DNA from: Tillus elongatus | Taxonomy: Eukaryota > Arthropoda > Insecta > Coleoptera > Cleridae | Length of the DNA: 64,000 bases | Direction: 5' to 3' | Assembly: GCA_964006375.1 (NCBI GenBank) | Contig: OZ023267.1 | Location: forward strand, 12,501,846 to 12,565,845 | Part shown: in pieces, positions 35,196-49,668 of the stretch | How the letters are laid out: every line of letters starts with the position of its first letter | How positions within the stretch are numbered: the stretch's first letter is position 1 | The notes under the pieces: model-generated | What the model was told of the DNA's origin: nothing | Database searches by the model: none | The model's input: the letters and a program-made list of their open reading frames with translations, nothing else | Program-made: the position numbers and the translations under genes

Positions 35196-36359
35196 GAAAC
35201 GTTTATCACTCTTTCTATGAAAGTATTCGGCGAAACTAATACTTGATTATTCGGAAACCAACTGTTTAATATTACGGCATGTCTGGCATATATGATATAT
35301 GCTCCAGTAAGTGGTAAAATATGTTATGTACAGGTCGGTAGATACGTTCAAAAGAGCTTAAATCAGCCGAAAAGCACTTTAGATTAGACCCTCTTAAGTC
35401 GACCTCTTCTCATCTTCCAGATATGTTGCGTCGTCTAAACGTTCCTACACAAAAAAAAACATACCTTTAACAAAACTGGCTCAAACGTCTCGAATTATTA
35501 TCTGTGTAACGTCGCTTTGTATGTTTTTTGTACAACAGTTCAAAAGAAAGCATGTAAAGTCGAACACAATGGACACACTTCTTCTTTCTGTAACAAAGGA
35601 GACATGCTGGGCCAGTGATAGCCAGCAGTGTAGGAAGATTTGTGCCTTCCATTATTTAAATTGGGATATTACGTGAAAAGATGTTAGGATGCTTATAATT
35701 TTACACGTATAAATAAAGCCCTGTTGGGGTAATTATGAAAATGTGCTGACTAAATTGAGTTTTTATTTCTTGGGACTGACAATCTACAGATTATTTACTG
35801 TAATCATCTGTTAGACGTTTACAGACAATTACAATCCTGAAAATTTGCATTTGTGTTACTTTTAAATTTCTAAATTCATCTAAAATATTGGGGAATTTTT
35901 AAATGAGCATCAAATATATTATGTATGGGCAACAAAATACAGCATCTTTTTAATTTAACTAACAGCTATTAAACTTTCGTACATCAAATCAATAAACCGG
36001 CAAAAAATGCCTTATCCACAAAATAATTCTAAAATTGCAACAGAAGTAAACAACATATATTATATATGCATCACCTTATATTCTAGTTTAGCATCAAAAA
36101 CACCAACTGAGCATCTAATTTTCATATTAAACACCACATTTTATTTTCAACATCCAACCTTAGGATTAGCGCACCGTGGCGGCCAGTCAAAAATGACAAA
36201 ACGTGTTGTTCAGTAACCGAGCGCGTTGCCGCCTGAAAACATAACCTTCTTTGATATACGTAGATACATCGTTTACGAATTGGTTAATGTGGTGCGAGCG
36301 TTTAAAGACTTTTTCAAACACCAAATACTATGCAATTGAATAGTTTTACCTGGTACAAG
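35196..36359. other. Noncoding spacer
   Basis: No feature recognised. The terminal repeats expected for the adjacent MULE were looked for and not seen. Confidence 0.4.
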
Positions 36360-38137
36360 TAGTGGCAATGTTCAAGTGCAAAATGAAATTCCTGCGTATC
36401 GTTCGGACAGTGAATCTGAGGAAGAATTGTTACCAAAAAAGAAGCGCGGAGAAAATAGGAACTGGCTTTTCGTAAGTAAATTGACAAAAGATAAGGAGGC
36501 AGAAGAAACTGCGTGTGCAGAAAACACATGATCTATTTTACTAACACACATAACTGAGAAAGGCAAAAAAAAGGTTTTATCGCTGCAACAAAGTTAAACG
36601 TCGTAGCCCTCAGTGTACAGCACAAACATATTTACTTTTTGAAGCGAGTTCAGATGCTGTTTTTCTTTATCGTACCGACTATGATCACAACCGTGAGTCG
36701 ATTGGCATTCGATGTGATTACGGAATAAATCAGGAAGTCAAGGCAGAAATTAATAAATTATTTGATTTACATTTGAAGCCTAAAGCTATGTTAAATAGTC
36801 TAAGTAAGATAGAAGGAATCAGATTGCCCACAGTAAAGCAACTGAACAATTATCTATCAGATCGTCGTCGTGTTAAATACGGATCCCCAGCTATCAGTTT
36901 AGGTAAATTGGAAAGGTGGATATTAAATCATACAAAAGTTCCTGAGGACATTCATGGAGTTTATGTGATTTCCTATTATATATTTCAGGGTGAATCGCCC
37001 ATGTTTCGTTTTGCACTATCCACAAAACATTTATTGGAGTTAGCCGCCTATTCTGTAAATTGTAAATAATATACATGCCGATGTGACGTACAAGTTAATC
37101 TGGCAAGGATTCCCAGTTTTAATAGTGGGAACCACAGACAAAGACAGAAAATTTCATCCATTATGCCTGGAGGTCTCTACTTCTGAGTGTCAAGAAGATT
37201 TTCAATTCTTGTTCTATGGTTTAAAAGAGAGCGTCTTTTCAGTATATTCACATTATTTGCAACCGTCAGTATTAATTTGCGATGCAGCCAAAAGTATCCA
37301 GAATGCTTTTAGAGAAGTGTTTGGTACTGAACCCATTGTAAGAATGTGCTGGGCGCACGCCAAAAAGAATATGCAAACCAGAATGGGACAAACCTCAGAC
37401 AAGAAAATCCAGAAATGTATATTAGAAGACAATGATGCTTTGCAGTCTGCCACTTCTCCTGAAGTATTTACTGCCGCTTCACAGCTTTTTATAAAGAAAT
37501 GGGAAAATCAAACCAGTTTTATTGATTATTTTAAAAAAGAGTGGTTAACTCAAAATCGCAATTGGTACTTAGGAGCTGCGCTGGGAGATCATCATCTACA
37601 AATAATGCATTGGAATCATTTAATAGAACTATAAAAGATAGTAATACAATGCGTGAACATTTCCCCTTATCTCGTTTTCTAGTTGTGGTTAACGAATGGT
37701 CCTAGAAACGTACAGCAGATTCTTTTTCAAACGCTACTTCTGTTCAACTAAATAATTGGACTAAAGCTTGCCATTGGGCAAAGGTGGACAAAAAAATTTA
37801 GATGTTACACGCTGATACAAATAATAACATCTTATTACTACCAGGTGGGCAGGCAATAGACGTTCGATTTGGAAAACAATGGGAAACCTTCCATGAATAC
37901 AAAATTATTTTTTTCAACCTGGACAGTCATAATGCCAAAACAAAACTGGGAATAGATGAACGTACCTGTAATTGTCCACAATTTTTCAAGAAATATATGT
38001 GTAAACATGTTCTGGGTCTAGCAATTAGACTGAAATATACAACTCCGCCTTTAGAAGCAAAAAATATTCCTATCGAACAAAAACAACTTATACTGCTTCA
38101 AGGTTGCTCGAATGTATCGAGGCCGGCCTTAGTTTGA
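36360..38137 (+). pseudogene. MULE (Mutator-like) transposase with WRKY/FLYWCH-type finger and SWIM finger
   Basis: The order is typical of animal MULEs. An acidic N-terminus (SDSESEEEL, 36400) leads to a zinc finger of WRKY-GCM/FLYWCH type (KRFYRCNKVKRRSPQC...YDH, 36560-36700). A linker (36773-37069) follows. The MULE DDE core (37070-37640) has HADVTYKLIWQGFPV (first Asp), VLICDAAKSIQNAF (second Asp) and RMCWAHAKKN. NALESFNRTIKDSNTMREHF lies in a shifted frame (37605-37660). A SWIM finger TCNCPQFFKKYMCKHVLGL (CxC-x8-CxH) sits in the last segment (37802-38137). Frame changes or stops near 36530, 37070, 37605, 37702 and 37799 make it a pseudogene. Terminal inverted repeats are not evident. Confidence 0.85.
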
Positions 38138-38320
38138 TTATAATTCAAAACGATGGCTGGTTTACCAGTCTGTGTACAGACTTCTGCCCCTTCGTGAAGC
38201 GTTGAGAGAAGCAAAACCACTTACTACCACTCACTACCTTTTTTTGGAGCATATGATAATAATGTTTTTTCTTCAGGCCGTCTTTCCTTAGTTTCTAGAA
38301 GTTCTGCAGAAATCTCCTTT
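38138..38320. other. Noncoding tail after the MULE
   Basis: May contain remnants of the MULE C-terminus (REALREAK..., broken). No feature beyond that. Confidence 0.3.
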
Positions 38321-40302
<1,982 letters not shown>

Positions 40303-40740
40303 AGACTTTTTATTATTGCGTAAAGTTCCAAAAAGCGTTAACTTGTAGGCATTTTCTAATAATGAATTATTCTGGTTAGCTCTTTTACAAAAAAAATTTA
40401 CGAGCGATATTTTTGGTACTTTTTCCTAGGTACGGCATCTCATCAATCATATATTTGGATGATGTGTGATGATACTATTTTTAATGATATTAATTTTAAT
40501 CCGGTAGTTTGCAGGCTTATTGGGTATAAACATCCTGAATGGGCATGTTTATTTGTTGTTAGAAAAGGACATTACTGTGCAGTACATAATTAAAATGAAA
40601 AGAGATAGACATGTTATGCTACCCAGTAATTGTGCCCTACATGACTCATATTATCAATGTGTGTCTGAGCACCTCATACTTTCCATATCTGTGGAAAACT
40701 GCAGATATTTTGCCGTTTCCTATGGCGTCCTGTGCGACAG
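40303..40740. other. Spacer with an unassigned 75-codon frame
   Basis: 40520-40747 is open but unlike any family I know. It leads into the LINE fragment and may be decayed LINE. No firm call. Confidence 0.3.
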
Positions 40741-41560
40741 GTTATAATGATTTGAGACCATTGGGCATACTACCTACCAACATTGTCTAAATTATTGGAA
40801 AAGGTAGTTGATGAGCAGTTAAGAGACTTCATGCAAGGGAAAAGGAAAATATAAAGATGCTTGGCTGTGGTTCATTTGTGGTGTCGTGTTTGTAAATATT
40901 GAAAAGAAATGGGACCTAGAAGAGCTCAAAAACATGTATAGACTAGATAGACTAGCAAAAGTGAAACAGTATAAGTGGGAAGATATCAGCCGAAAATTAT
41001 TTTGCTTTTAGTAATTTTTTGTTTATCGATGTAAGCGTTTATGTTAAGTTTATACATTATCTTTTTATTTCACATTGTGACAAATCTTCAGTTTGCTGAA
41101 TAAAAGATTTTAGAAAAAAATAATGGAATATTGCCTGAGATACAGTCGGGTTTTCGAAGCGTTCATAGATGTACCACGGCTCTTGTTCATATAACAGACG
41201 ATATTGTCAGGGCCCGTGATGAAGGGAATAGTTGTAGTTTGGTGCTGCTTCTCAAAGGCGTTTAACACCATACAACATGATATTCTTTTATCAATGCTCA
41301 ATTGCATCGATTTATCACCTGAAGCAGTCGGATTGGTTGAAGTTTATTTACACAAAACTTCGCAACATGTCAAAATTGCTAACACAAAGTCCAGTTGATG
41401 GAGGTCAAATTGCGAGTGCCTCAAGGTTCTATATTAGGGCCACTTTTGTATTGCGTATATGTCAATAATTTGACATCTGAAATTCAAAATTGCCATTCCC
41501 ATTTTTTGTAGATGATTCACCTATACAGCTATACTTACCACCCAAAAATTATTTAAATGT
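40741..41560 (+). mobile_element. LINE reverse transcriptase fragment (third RT type)
   Basis: YNDLRPLGILPT, then (frameshift) LSKLLEKVVDEQLRDFMQ, is RT motif 2A. An unrelated insertion interrupts at about 40848-41112. ILPEIQSGFRSVHRCTTALV then resumes, followed by SKAFNTIQHDILLSML (palm), QGSILGPLLY and a degraded catalytic stretch ending in DDSPIQLYLP. Stops and shifts abound. A Jockey/CR1-group RT that differs in sequence from the 25937 and A-D families. Confidence 0.75.
40848..41112 (+). pseudogene. Retroposed mRNA 3' end nested in the LINE (candidate)
   Basis: Splits the RT reading frame between DFMQ and GILPE. It reads open for about 50 codons (KDAWLWFICGVVFVNIEKKW...QYKWEDISRKLFCF) to a TAG, followed by a ~90-bp UTR-like stretch with AATAAA at 41099-41104 and a short A-rich run. 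This has the layout of the last exon of a processed transcript inserted into the LINE. Target-site duplications are unclear and the parent gene is not recognised. A SINE-like or other repeat remains possible. Confidence 0.45.
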
Positions 41561-42030
41561 GTGGGAGTATCTTAAACCATACTTTACATATTTATGTGGT
41601 TTCGTAAGCTGCTATAATAGTCATCATTAGGCAATTAAAATAAAGCTAAAGACTCCCAGGATGGTTGTGAATTAGAGGTTTATGTTGTATAAATATCGTC
41701 TAAATAATCGACTGGTATTCATAAATCTTACCCTATGTTAACTCACCGCCTTTGATATATTGCGCTAATAATATACAAAGTATATAGATATAAAAGCGTG
41801 TCTTACACCGCGTATGTTAATACCATTTAAGAGCCATATTAATTGGGGAGTTTTTGTTAGACAGGTCGAAGGAAGAAGGAATGGAAGATCGAGTACAGAT
41901 GCGTGATGAAAGACCATACGATGATGGTCAACACCGCGAGCGATTATAACTCGCGGACGCTGTTGTCAGATGTTACTTTAGTCACCAAATCAACCGAATG
42001 CTCATCTACTAATAACAAAGATTAGTAAGG
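41561..42030. other. Noncoding spacer
   Basis: No feature recognised. Confidence 0.4.
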
Positions 42031-42096
42031 AATCCGTAATGCACAATAAGCCAAAGGCTACCGGTGCTGAGGGAGAAAAAAAAAGTAATCCGTAAT
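42031..42096 (+). mobile_element. 46-bp LINE 3'-tail micro-insertion with target-site duplication
   Basis: AATCCGTAAT occurs at 42031-42040 and 42087-42096. Between them lies GCACAATAAGCCAAAGGCTA, then CGGTGCT and an oligo(A) run, the same 3' end as the LINE at 24558-24890. This looks like an extreme 5' truncation by target-primed reverse transcription. Confidence 0.85.
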
Positions 42097-42173
42097 ATTA
42101 AATAATGTGAGGTTTGTTAAGAGGTTGCTGTGTCCCAGACACACGTTAAGGCTCGCAAATTTATAAAAAGATT

Positions 42174-42522
42174 GGATGCATCAAGTGCGTTATGGTAGTG
42201 AATTGTCATAGAAATTCTCTGGCACCAAACATTTTTTATTGAATGCGTATAACTTTGTTCTTGTACCATAGAAATCTAAATTTTAGTATATAGTTTACTT
42301 TTCATAACGTAAAGTCAGGTACCAAAGTTGGTTGCCATAGTTTTCTTATTTTGGGAGATCATTTTTTAAAGGAAAACCCAAGATTTTCCCGGAAAACCGG
42401 GTCCGATTTTTCTGGCTAACGAACTTATCCAAGCCACTTACAAAAGGAAGGTACCTGCTATATTTCATTAAAATCGGCCAATTATTTTTTGTGTTATCGG
42501 TGTAATACATATACGTAAATAA

Positions 42523-42614
<92 letters not shown>

Positions 42615-42697
42615 AAATGAAAACTGATCCCGGATATGGGTTTTAGCGGTTCTAGAACACGCTAATTTGAAGAATTTCTTCTACGAAAATTCACTAA
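42174..42697 (-). mobile_element. TA-core element, compact complete copy
   Basis: Hairpin end GGATGCATCAAGTGCGTTAT, a short body with CTGGCTAACGAACTTATCCA, (TA)n (42527-42606), CTGATCCCGGATATGGG and the palindromic end finishing TCACTAA. At 524 bp it holds every landmark, so it is close to the minimal form. Confidence 0.9.
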
Positions 42698-43153
42698 TAA
42701 TTGAACTGAGATGTAATGTGTTAGATATTGAAATCACCGTAGGTATTAGGTATTCACCTTACGTACATCTTTTGTATCCGAAGGGCCAATATATGCACCG
42801 AACACCCCTGGCGTAGATTTTTCATTCGGATCTAGTCAGGAGCTGTCACCTTCGAATGACTTTTACATACAAGCGCAATTTTTTAAGATTTGAAGTATTA
42901 CAGAATAATGTAATGAGGAGAATCTAAAATTAATTAAAAATGTTAGACAACCAGGACAGCTAAACGCCTTCGAAAGTATATACATTGCTAAATATAGTAA
43001 TAACAAGAAGTGTATGAATCTCGCACCGCCGCCTTTGGGTAGTCTCGTGATAGATTACTTTACAAAATAAATACCGGCGTAAGCCCGTCCGATAGATAAT
43101 AAAAGAATACAGATATTTCCGCCGAACGAAATATGTTAATTTTTGGTGTCATT
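42698..43153. other. Unique noncoding segment
   Basis: No repeat kin and no open frame. Local GC is slightly raised. Possible host DNA. Confidence 0.4.
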
Positions 43154-44393
43154 GTATCACACCGATAACTCAAAAAATAATGGGCCGATTTTGACTAAAT
43201 TTGATGAATACCTTCCTTTTGCAAGTGGCATGGACAAGTTCTTTATACAAAAAAATCGGCCGAGGTTTTCCCGGAAAATTTTGTGTTTTCTTTCTAAAAA
43301 AAAATTATATCTCCGGAAATAACAAGGCAAAGGCAACCAAATTTGGTACGCGTGTTTGCATTATAAAGAGCGAACCATGTACCACATTAGGTCTCTAAGT
43401 GTAAAGATAAAAAAGTTACAGGCAGTTAAAGAAAAGGATTTTCGAGTTTTCCTCAAAACGTCAAACTCTCAATTTTAAACATCAAAATTGGCAATGTTTA
43501 GGCGAAGAACGTGAAACAAATACAGTACATGGGTTTATATCACTAGAGGTAAATCAGCTATCAAAATTTAGCTCTGTAGGTCAAAAGACAAAAAAGTTAC
43601 AGGCATTTAAAGAAAAATAAATTTGGGTTTCCCTCAAAACGTCAAAGACGTGATTTAAAACGTCAAAATTGGCAACATTTAGGCAAAGAACTTGAATCTA
43701 ATACGGGCTATGGAAAGAACATGTCTCAAGAAGAATGTTTTACAAACCTTGAAGTCTTAGTTTTAACCGTCATTGTCCTTCATTTTACTAAAATGTTTCC
43801 AGAAAATTCATTTCAAATAGACCCTTTCTCTGATGCTTGGCAGTAGGCTTAGCTATAGAGTTTATCGTTTAATGGTATATAATTTTTGTCGAATTTGCTT
43901 AAAAAAATCAATAAAGCTCAATTTATCCATTATTATACAAGATATGAAAAAAATGTATACATTAATTATAGGGTGCCTTGAGCTACATCTTAAAAAATTT
44001 AAGATTATTACTACAATCACAGGCTAGCCCAGAAGTCGTTGGTGTTATTGCATTTTCCATCGAAATATAATGCATGTTTGTAGGAAAAGTAAATCTGGAT
44101 GCGTTATGGTAGCGAATTTTGATTAAATGCTTCATATTTGAAAAGCTCAATTTGCTATTAACCTATAAGGTTACCCAGAAACTGGTTTTTTTGGGAACAT
44201 TTTAAGTTTACTTTCGGAAATTCTTGTACATTTTCAAACAATAAAGTTATTTTGAGGAAACATGGCACATTGTTTTTACTATATAGGTTATACCGGTAAC
44301 CAAATTTGATGCCTGCTTTCTTTAAAAAAAGAACATATTTGCTATTAAAAACTTTTTATGAAAATTCACTACCTTAACGCACTTGCTGCGTCC
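43154..44393 (+). mobile_element. TA-core element, right half, no core
   Basis: Begins directly at the block next to the core (ATCACACCGATAACTCAAAA) and runs through the full body into a two-headed unit (44097-44393), ending CTTGCTGCGTCC. The left half and (TA)n are missing. It is a clean reference for the body. Confidence 0.85.
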
Positions 44394-45488
44394 AGAATGT
44401 TATAATAATATTTACTTATGTAGTATGCATCATTACAAAGGTTGCATAGGTCAGTTGCATACAACATACCTCCATATTTTCAGACATTTTGCTTTGAAGA
44501 TTATTATTTAGATGAGAAAAGTTTAAGTTTAAACAAAGTTTAGCTTAACCATTCAGGAATGATCAACTGTCTGAAATTTGACAACGCACTTGATTGTTTA
44601 AAGTTTTAATTGTTGTAATCAAAGCCTTTTTATAAGAATTTCAAATTTATAAAGTAAGTGGTAAATCTGTTGGTTTTAATTGAATATTTTTCGTAACTTA
44701 GGTTGTATAAATAGTTTTTTTTAATTGAATATGAATGGTTTTATTAGCATGTAGTCAGTTATAAAGAGTACCCGGTATTTTTGAGATGATCGGTTCTTGG
44801 TTTTGTAGAATTTTCTTTCATCAAAAAAAGTGACCAAAAAACTGAGACGCGCAATTTGAAAATGTACTATATTTGTCTTATTTTTTCTTCTTCCAAATCT
44901 AAAAATTCTGGACGCAGAAAGTGCGTTATGGAAGTGAATTTTAGCTGACACCTAATATAAACGCAATGTTAAGTAGTTAAAGAATTTAAGATTTTTCATC
45001 CTCGGATGGCACTAACTTACATGTTAGTGAAACGATCGTCAGGCCTTTGAAAGATGTGTTGTGGTGATTTGGGTTCTCCAAGTTTACTTAACTATTACTA
45101 TTTCTATCTATGTATTTGGATTTCGGTGTACTAATGTAACTATACAGTTAGGTCTTAGAGAAAAGCCTGACAGTTTTAAATATGTATTAAATTATATATA
45201 ATCTGGCAGCGTGGCTGGTGAAGTCTCGCATGCCCGTATACACACATCGAGTTATTGCTGATTGATTTTCAGAGCCGTGTTTTACACGAGCGGCTCGTTT
45301 GAACAAAACTCCATCATTAAATTATTCCCTCCCGCGATCGCCTTTGTCCTGCCGACTAAATAAATAACATCTCCTTTCTCTCTGTGTAAACTGGCCTCGC
45401 CTGGAGTTCGTGAGTGCTCAGAGGTCTCACCACATAACCCAACAGTCAATTGCAATAATTTTTCCTTTTTTTTTTTAACATTTATAAA

Positions 45489-45491
<3 letters not shown>
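44394..45491. other. Mixed spacer with a lone hairpin end and unique DNA
   Basis: A single hairpin end (GGACGCAGAAAGTGCGTTAT) lies at 44910-44942. 45000-45090 resembles 57960-58020 (GTGAAACGATC..., AAAGATGTGTTGTGGTG). 45200-45430 is GC-richer unique DNA (CCCTCCCGCGATCGCCTTTG) that could be conserved host sequence. Confidence 0.45.

Positions 45492-45583
<92 letters not shown>
45492..45583. repeat. (TA)n microsatellite
   Basis: About 46 TA units without flanking TA-core blocks. CAGTGTGTCCCCGGATCGAC follows it. Confidence 0.95.
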
Positions 45584-45587
<4 letters not shown>

Positions 45588-45694
45588 TGTGTCCCCGGAT
45601 CGACGCTTGTACAGGTGAAAAAGACTAATTTTTTGAGTTGAAAGTTCATTTTCTGGAAATAAGCCCTGCCTGAATAGAAAATAAGAAAAAGTCT

Positions 45695-47160
<1,466 letters not shown>

Positions 47161-47189
47161 TTCTGTAGTTTGTTTTGCGAAAACACTGT

Positions 47190-47990
47190 TTTCTTGTCGA
47201 ATGAATACCATAACATTCGCAGACTCAAAACTGATATACGATAAGTTTTGACTAAAATAAAATATTGGCTTACACTGAATAACTTAACACTCAATATTAA
47301 TGAAACAACTGGTATTGAGTTCAACACCAAAGCAAATGAATAAGAAAAAAACAATTTTGAACTGGAAGTATCAAAATCAGCTCCATTGAAATATTCGATA
47401 AAGTTTCAAGGATTACAAATTTTAAAAAAATAGAAAAGCGACTTCATTAAGGATAACTCAAAAACTACTGGTCAGATCTTGATCAAATTTATATGGGGCC
47501 ACATGAGAAGCACCAGCTTTCAAATAAAAAAGAATCATCAAAATCGGTTCACCTAGAAAAAAGGTCTGAGGTATAACACACATAAAAAAATACAGTTAAG
47601 AACCTCCTCCTATTTTGAATTCGGTTAAAAATTGGATGCAAGATTAGACTGGAAGTACCATATACAGCCGAATTGATCAAGAAAATTTTAAAACGCACTT
47701 ACGTTTTGAGGAGTCTCTCTAAAATATATTCAAGATCTAAAGTGCTTACAGCTTATCATGCATTGGTTGGATAAGTATTGATATACGGGATAATATGGGG
47801 TGGTTCAGTGAATATGAATAAACTGCTTTTAGCTCAAAAGATGTCTAAGATCAATGTTTTATTTGAATCACAGTTGCAGAAATTACTTCAAAGAAAATAA
47901 TATACTTATGCTATGCCACTTACGTACTGGAGGCTTCACTCTTCGTGAAGCAAAATATGGACAAGTGTTATAGACGAAAATTTGCCAAAC
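47190..47990 (+). mobile_element. LINE RT fragment, thumb region
   Basis: KYWLTLNNLTLNINETTGIE (47250) and LDWKYHI (47650) lead to ILKRTYVLRSLSKIYSRSKV, then LTAYHAL and LIYGIIWGG, a typical Jockey/CR1-group thumb. HLRTGGFTLREAKYGQ closes it. A stretch at about 47408-47635 interrupts the frame and contains GGATAACTCAAAAACTACTG and TCTTGATCAAATTTAT, a distant echo of the core-side block of the TA-core family. Confidence 0.65.
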
Positions 47991-48598
47991 ACATCTTCAG
48001 TAAAATTTAAAAACATTTTTTTTTACGTGAACTGGCAAAGAGTTTTTACAATAACTTTTTATAAAAAAATTCCTGGTAAAAAAACGACATAAAATTTATA
48101 TTTTATAGGTAGATACCTAATCTGTAATTATAATTGAAAAAAAAAACGAAATTTGAACCAGTGGAAGTAAAGAAAAATATAAGCGGAAAAATCTTAATGT
48201 TTTCAAACTGCCAGAAACAATAACGTTATTTGACATTTTTAAAAACCATTTATCAATTACTTATGTACCTATCTATCATACAAATTTGACTATAGTAGGT
48301 AATCTCATCAAATTGATTATTTTTTACCCTTTTTGTATGAAAGTTAATAATAAATTTTAATATTGTCGTCAAAAATTCGCTAAATAATCCCATAATCAGA
48401 TCGGTTAATAGAATTAAAAAACTGAAAAACAGAATTTTAAACTGATTCCTACATGAATGCGGTTATAAATGTAAATATTTCCAAAACTAGAGTTTTTAGG
48501 TAGAAGGAGCGTTATACAAGAGTTGAAGCAGCGGGCTTGATATTGTCTTCCGTAAACGGCATCTTGAGTTTTTTCGACGAATAATGTAAAGGAACGCA

Positions 48599-48599
<1 letters not shown>
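47991..48599. other. Noncoding spacer
   Basis: No feature recognised. Confidence 0.4.
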
Positions 48600-48679
<80 letters not shown>

Positions 48680-48752
48680 GTAGGCACATACAAAATTTTA
48701 ACAGGCGTTAATGTGGGTTCTAGGGGCTTTAATTCACGCTCGCTGACTCCAG
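48600..48752 (-). mobile_element. TA-core remnant: (TA)n and degraded left block
   Basis: (TA)n of about 38 units (48600-48675), then GTGGGTTCTAGGGGCTTTAA and TTCACGCTCG. The terminal palindrome is lost. Confidence 0.65.
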
Positions 48753-48886
48753 TATTAGAATTTTCATAATAAAACTAAAACGAATAACTAACAATTATTT
48801 TAAAAAAAACTATTAAGATAACTTTAGATATGAAAGGTAATAGGTCATTTTTTTGTGTAAATTTTCATGATTTCGAACCGGTTTTG

Positions 48887-49013
48887 GTGAATTTTCGTAG
48901 AAAAAATTCACTAATGGGGCGATCTCGACTTTTGAATTTTGAAATTTTTTTTGCAAAGAGTGCGAACTAGGACCCCTAGAACCCATTTCCGGGGTCAGTT
49001 TCAATTTGTATAT

Positions 49014-49066
<53 letters not shown>

Positions 49067-49394
49067 GTATGTGTGTGTGTGTATCACACCGACAACTTAA
49101 AAAATAATGGGCCGATTTTGATAACATTTGGCATGTGCCTTCCTTTTGTAAATGGCTTGGATAAGTTCGTTAGTCAGGAAAATCAGACGAGGTTTTCAGG
49201 GAAAATTTTGAGTTTTATCTCAAAAAATAAAAATGCTATGATAACCAAATTTGGTAGGTAGGTTTACGATATAAAAGGTAAACTATACACCAAAATTTAG
49301 ATTTCTATGTTACAAGAGAAAAAAGGTGTATCAAAATATTTTGTGCCAGATCATTTCTATGAAAATTCGCTACCATAACGCACTTGCTGCGTCC
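48887..49394 (+). mobile_element. TA-core element, compact complete copy
   Basis: Palindromic end (GTGAATTTTCGTAG...TTCACTAATG), GCGATCTCGACTTTTGAATT, GACCCCTAGAACCCATTTCC, (TA)n (49016-49063) with a short (TG)n, CACACCGACAACTTAAAAAA, a short body and the hairpin end finishing CTTGCTGCGTCC. At 508 bp it mirrors the minus-strand copy at 42174. Confidence 0.92.
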
Positions 49395-49668
49395 AGGCTT
49401 TTTGGTTTTCGAGAATTTGATTTCTATCAATTTAATTTTTTGTAAATATTAACGAAATCACGAAAAAAAGTTTAGTTAAAGGGCCACAAAATTGCTAACT
49501 CAATATTGTAGATGTTAAAAATTAAAATTGCCTTGTTTCCAGGACTATTTTAGTTTTAAGACAATTTTAGGACATAACATTTTTTATTGTAATATTCATT
49601 TTTTTTTACAATATTTATTGTTGAATTTCTTTGCATTTTTGGTCAATAGGACGCTTATAGATATTTTT
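49395..49668. other. AT-rich spacer
   Basis: Nothing recognised. Confidence 0.3.
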
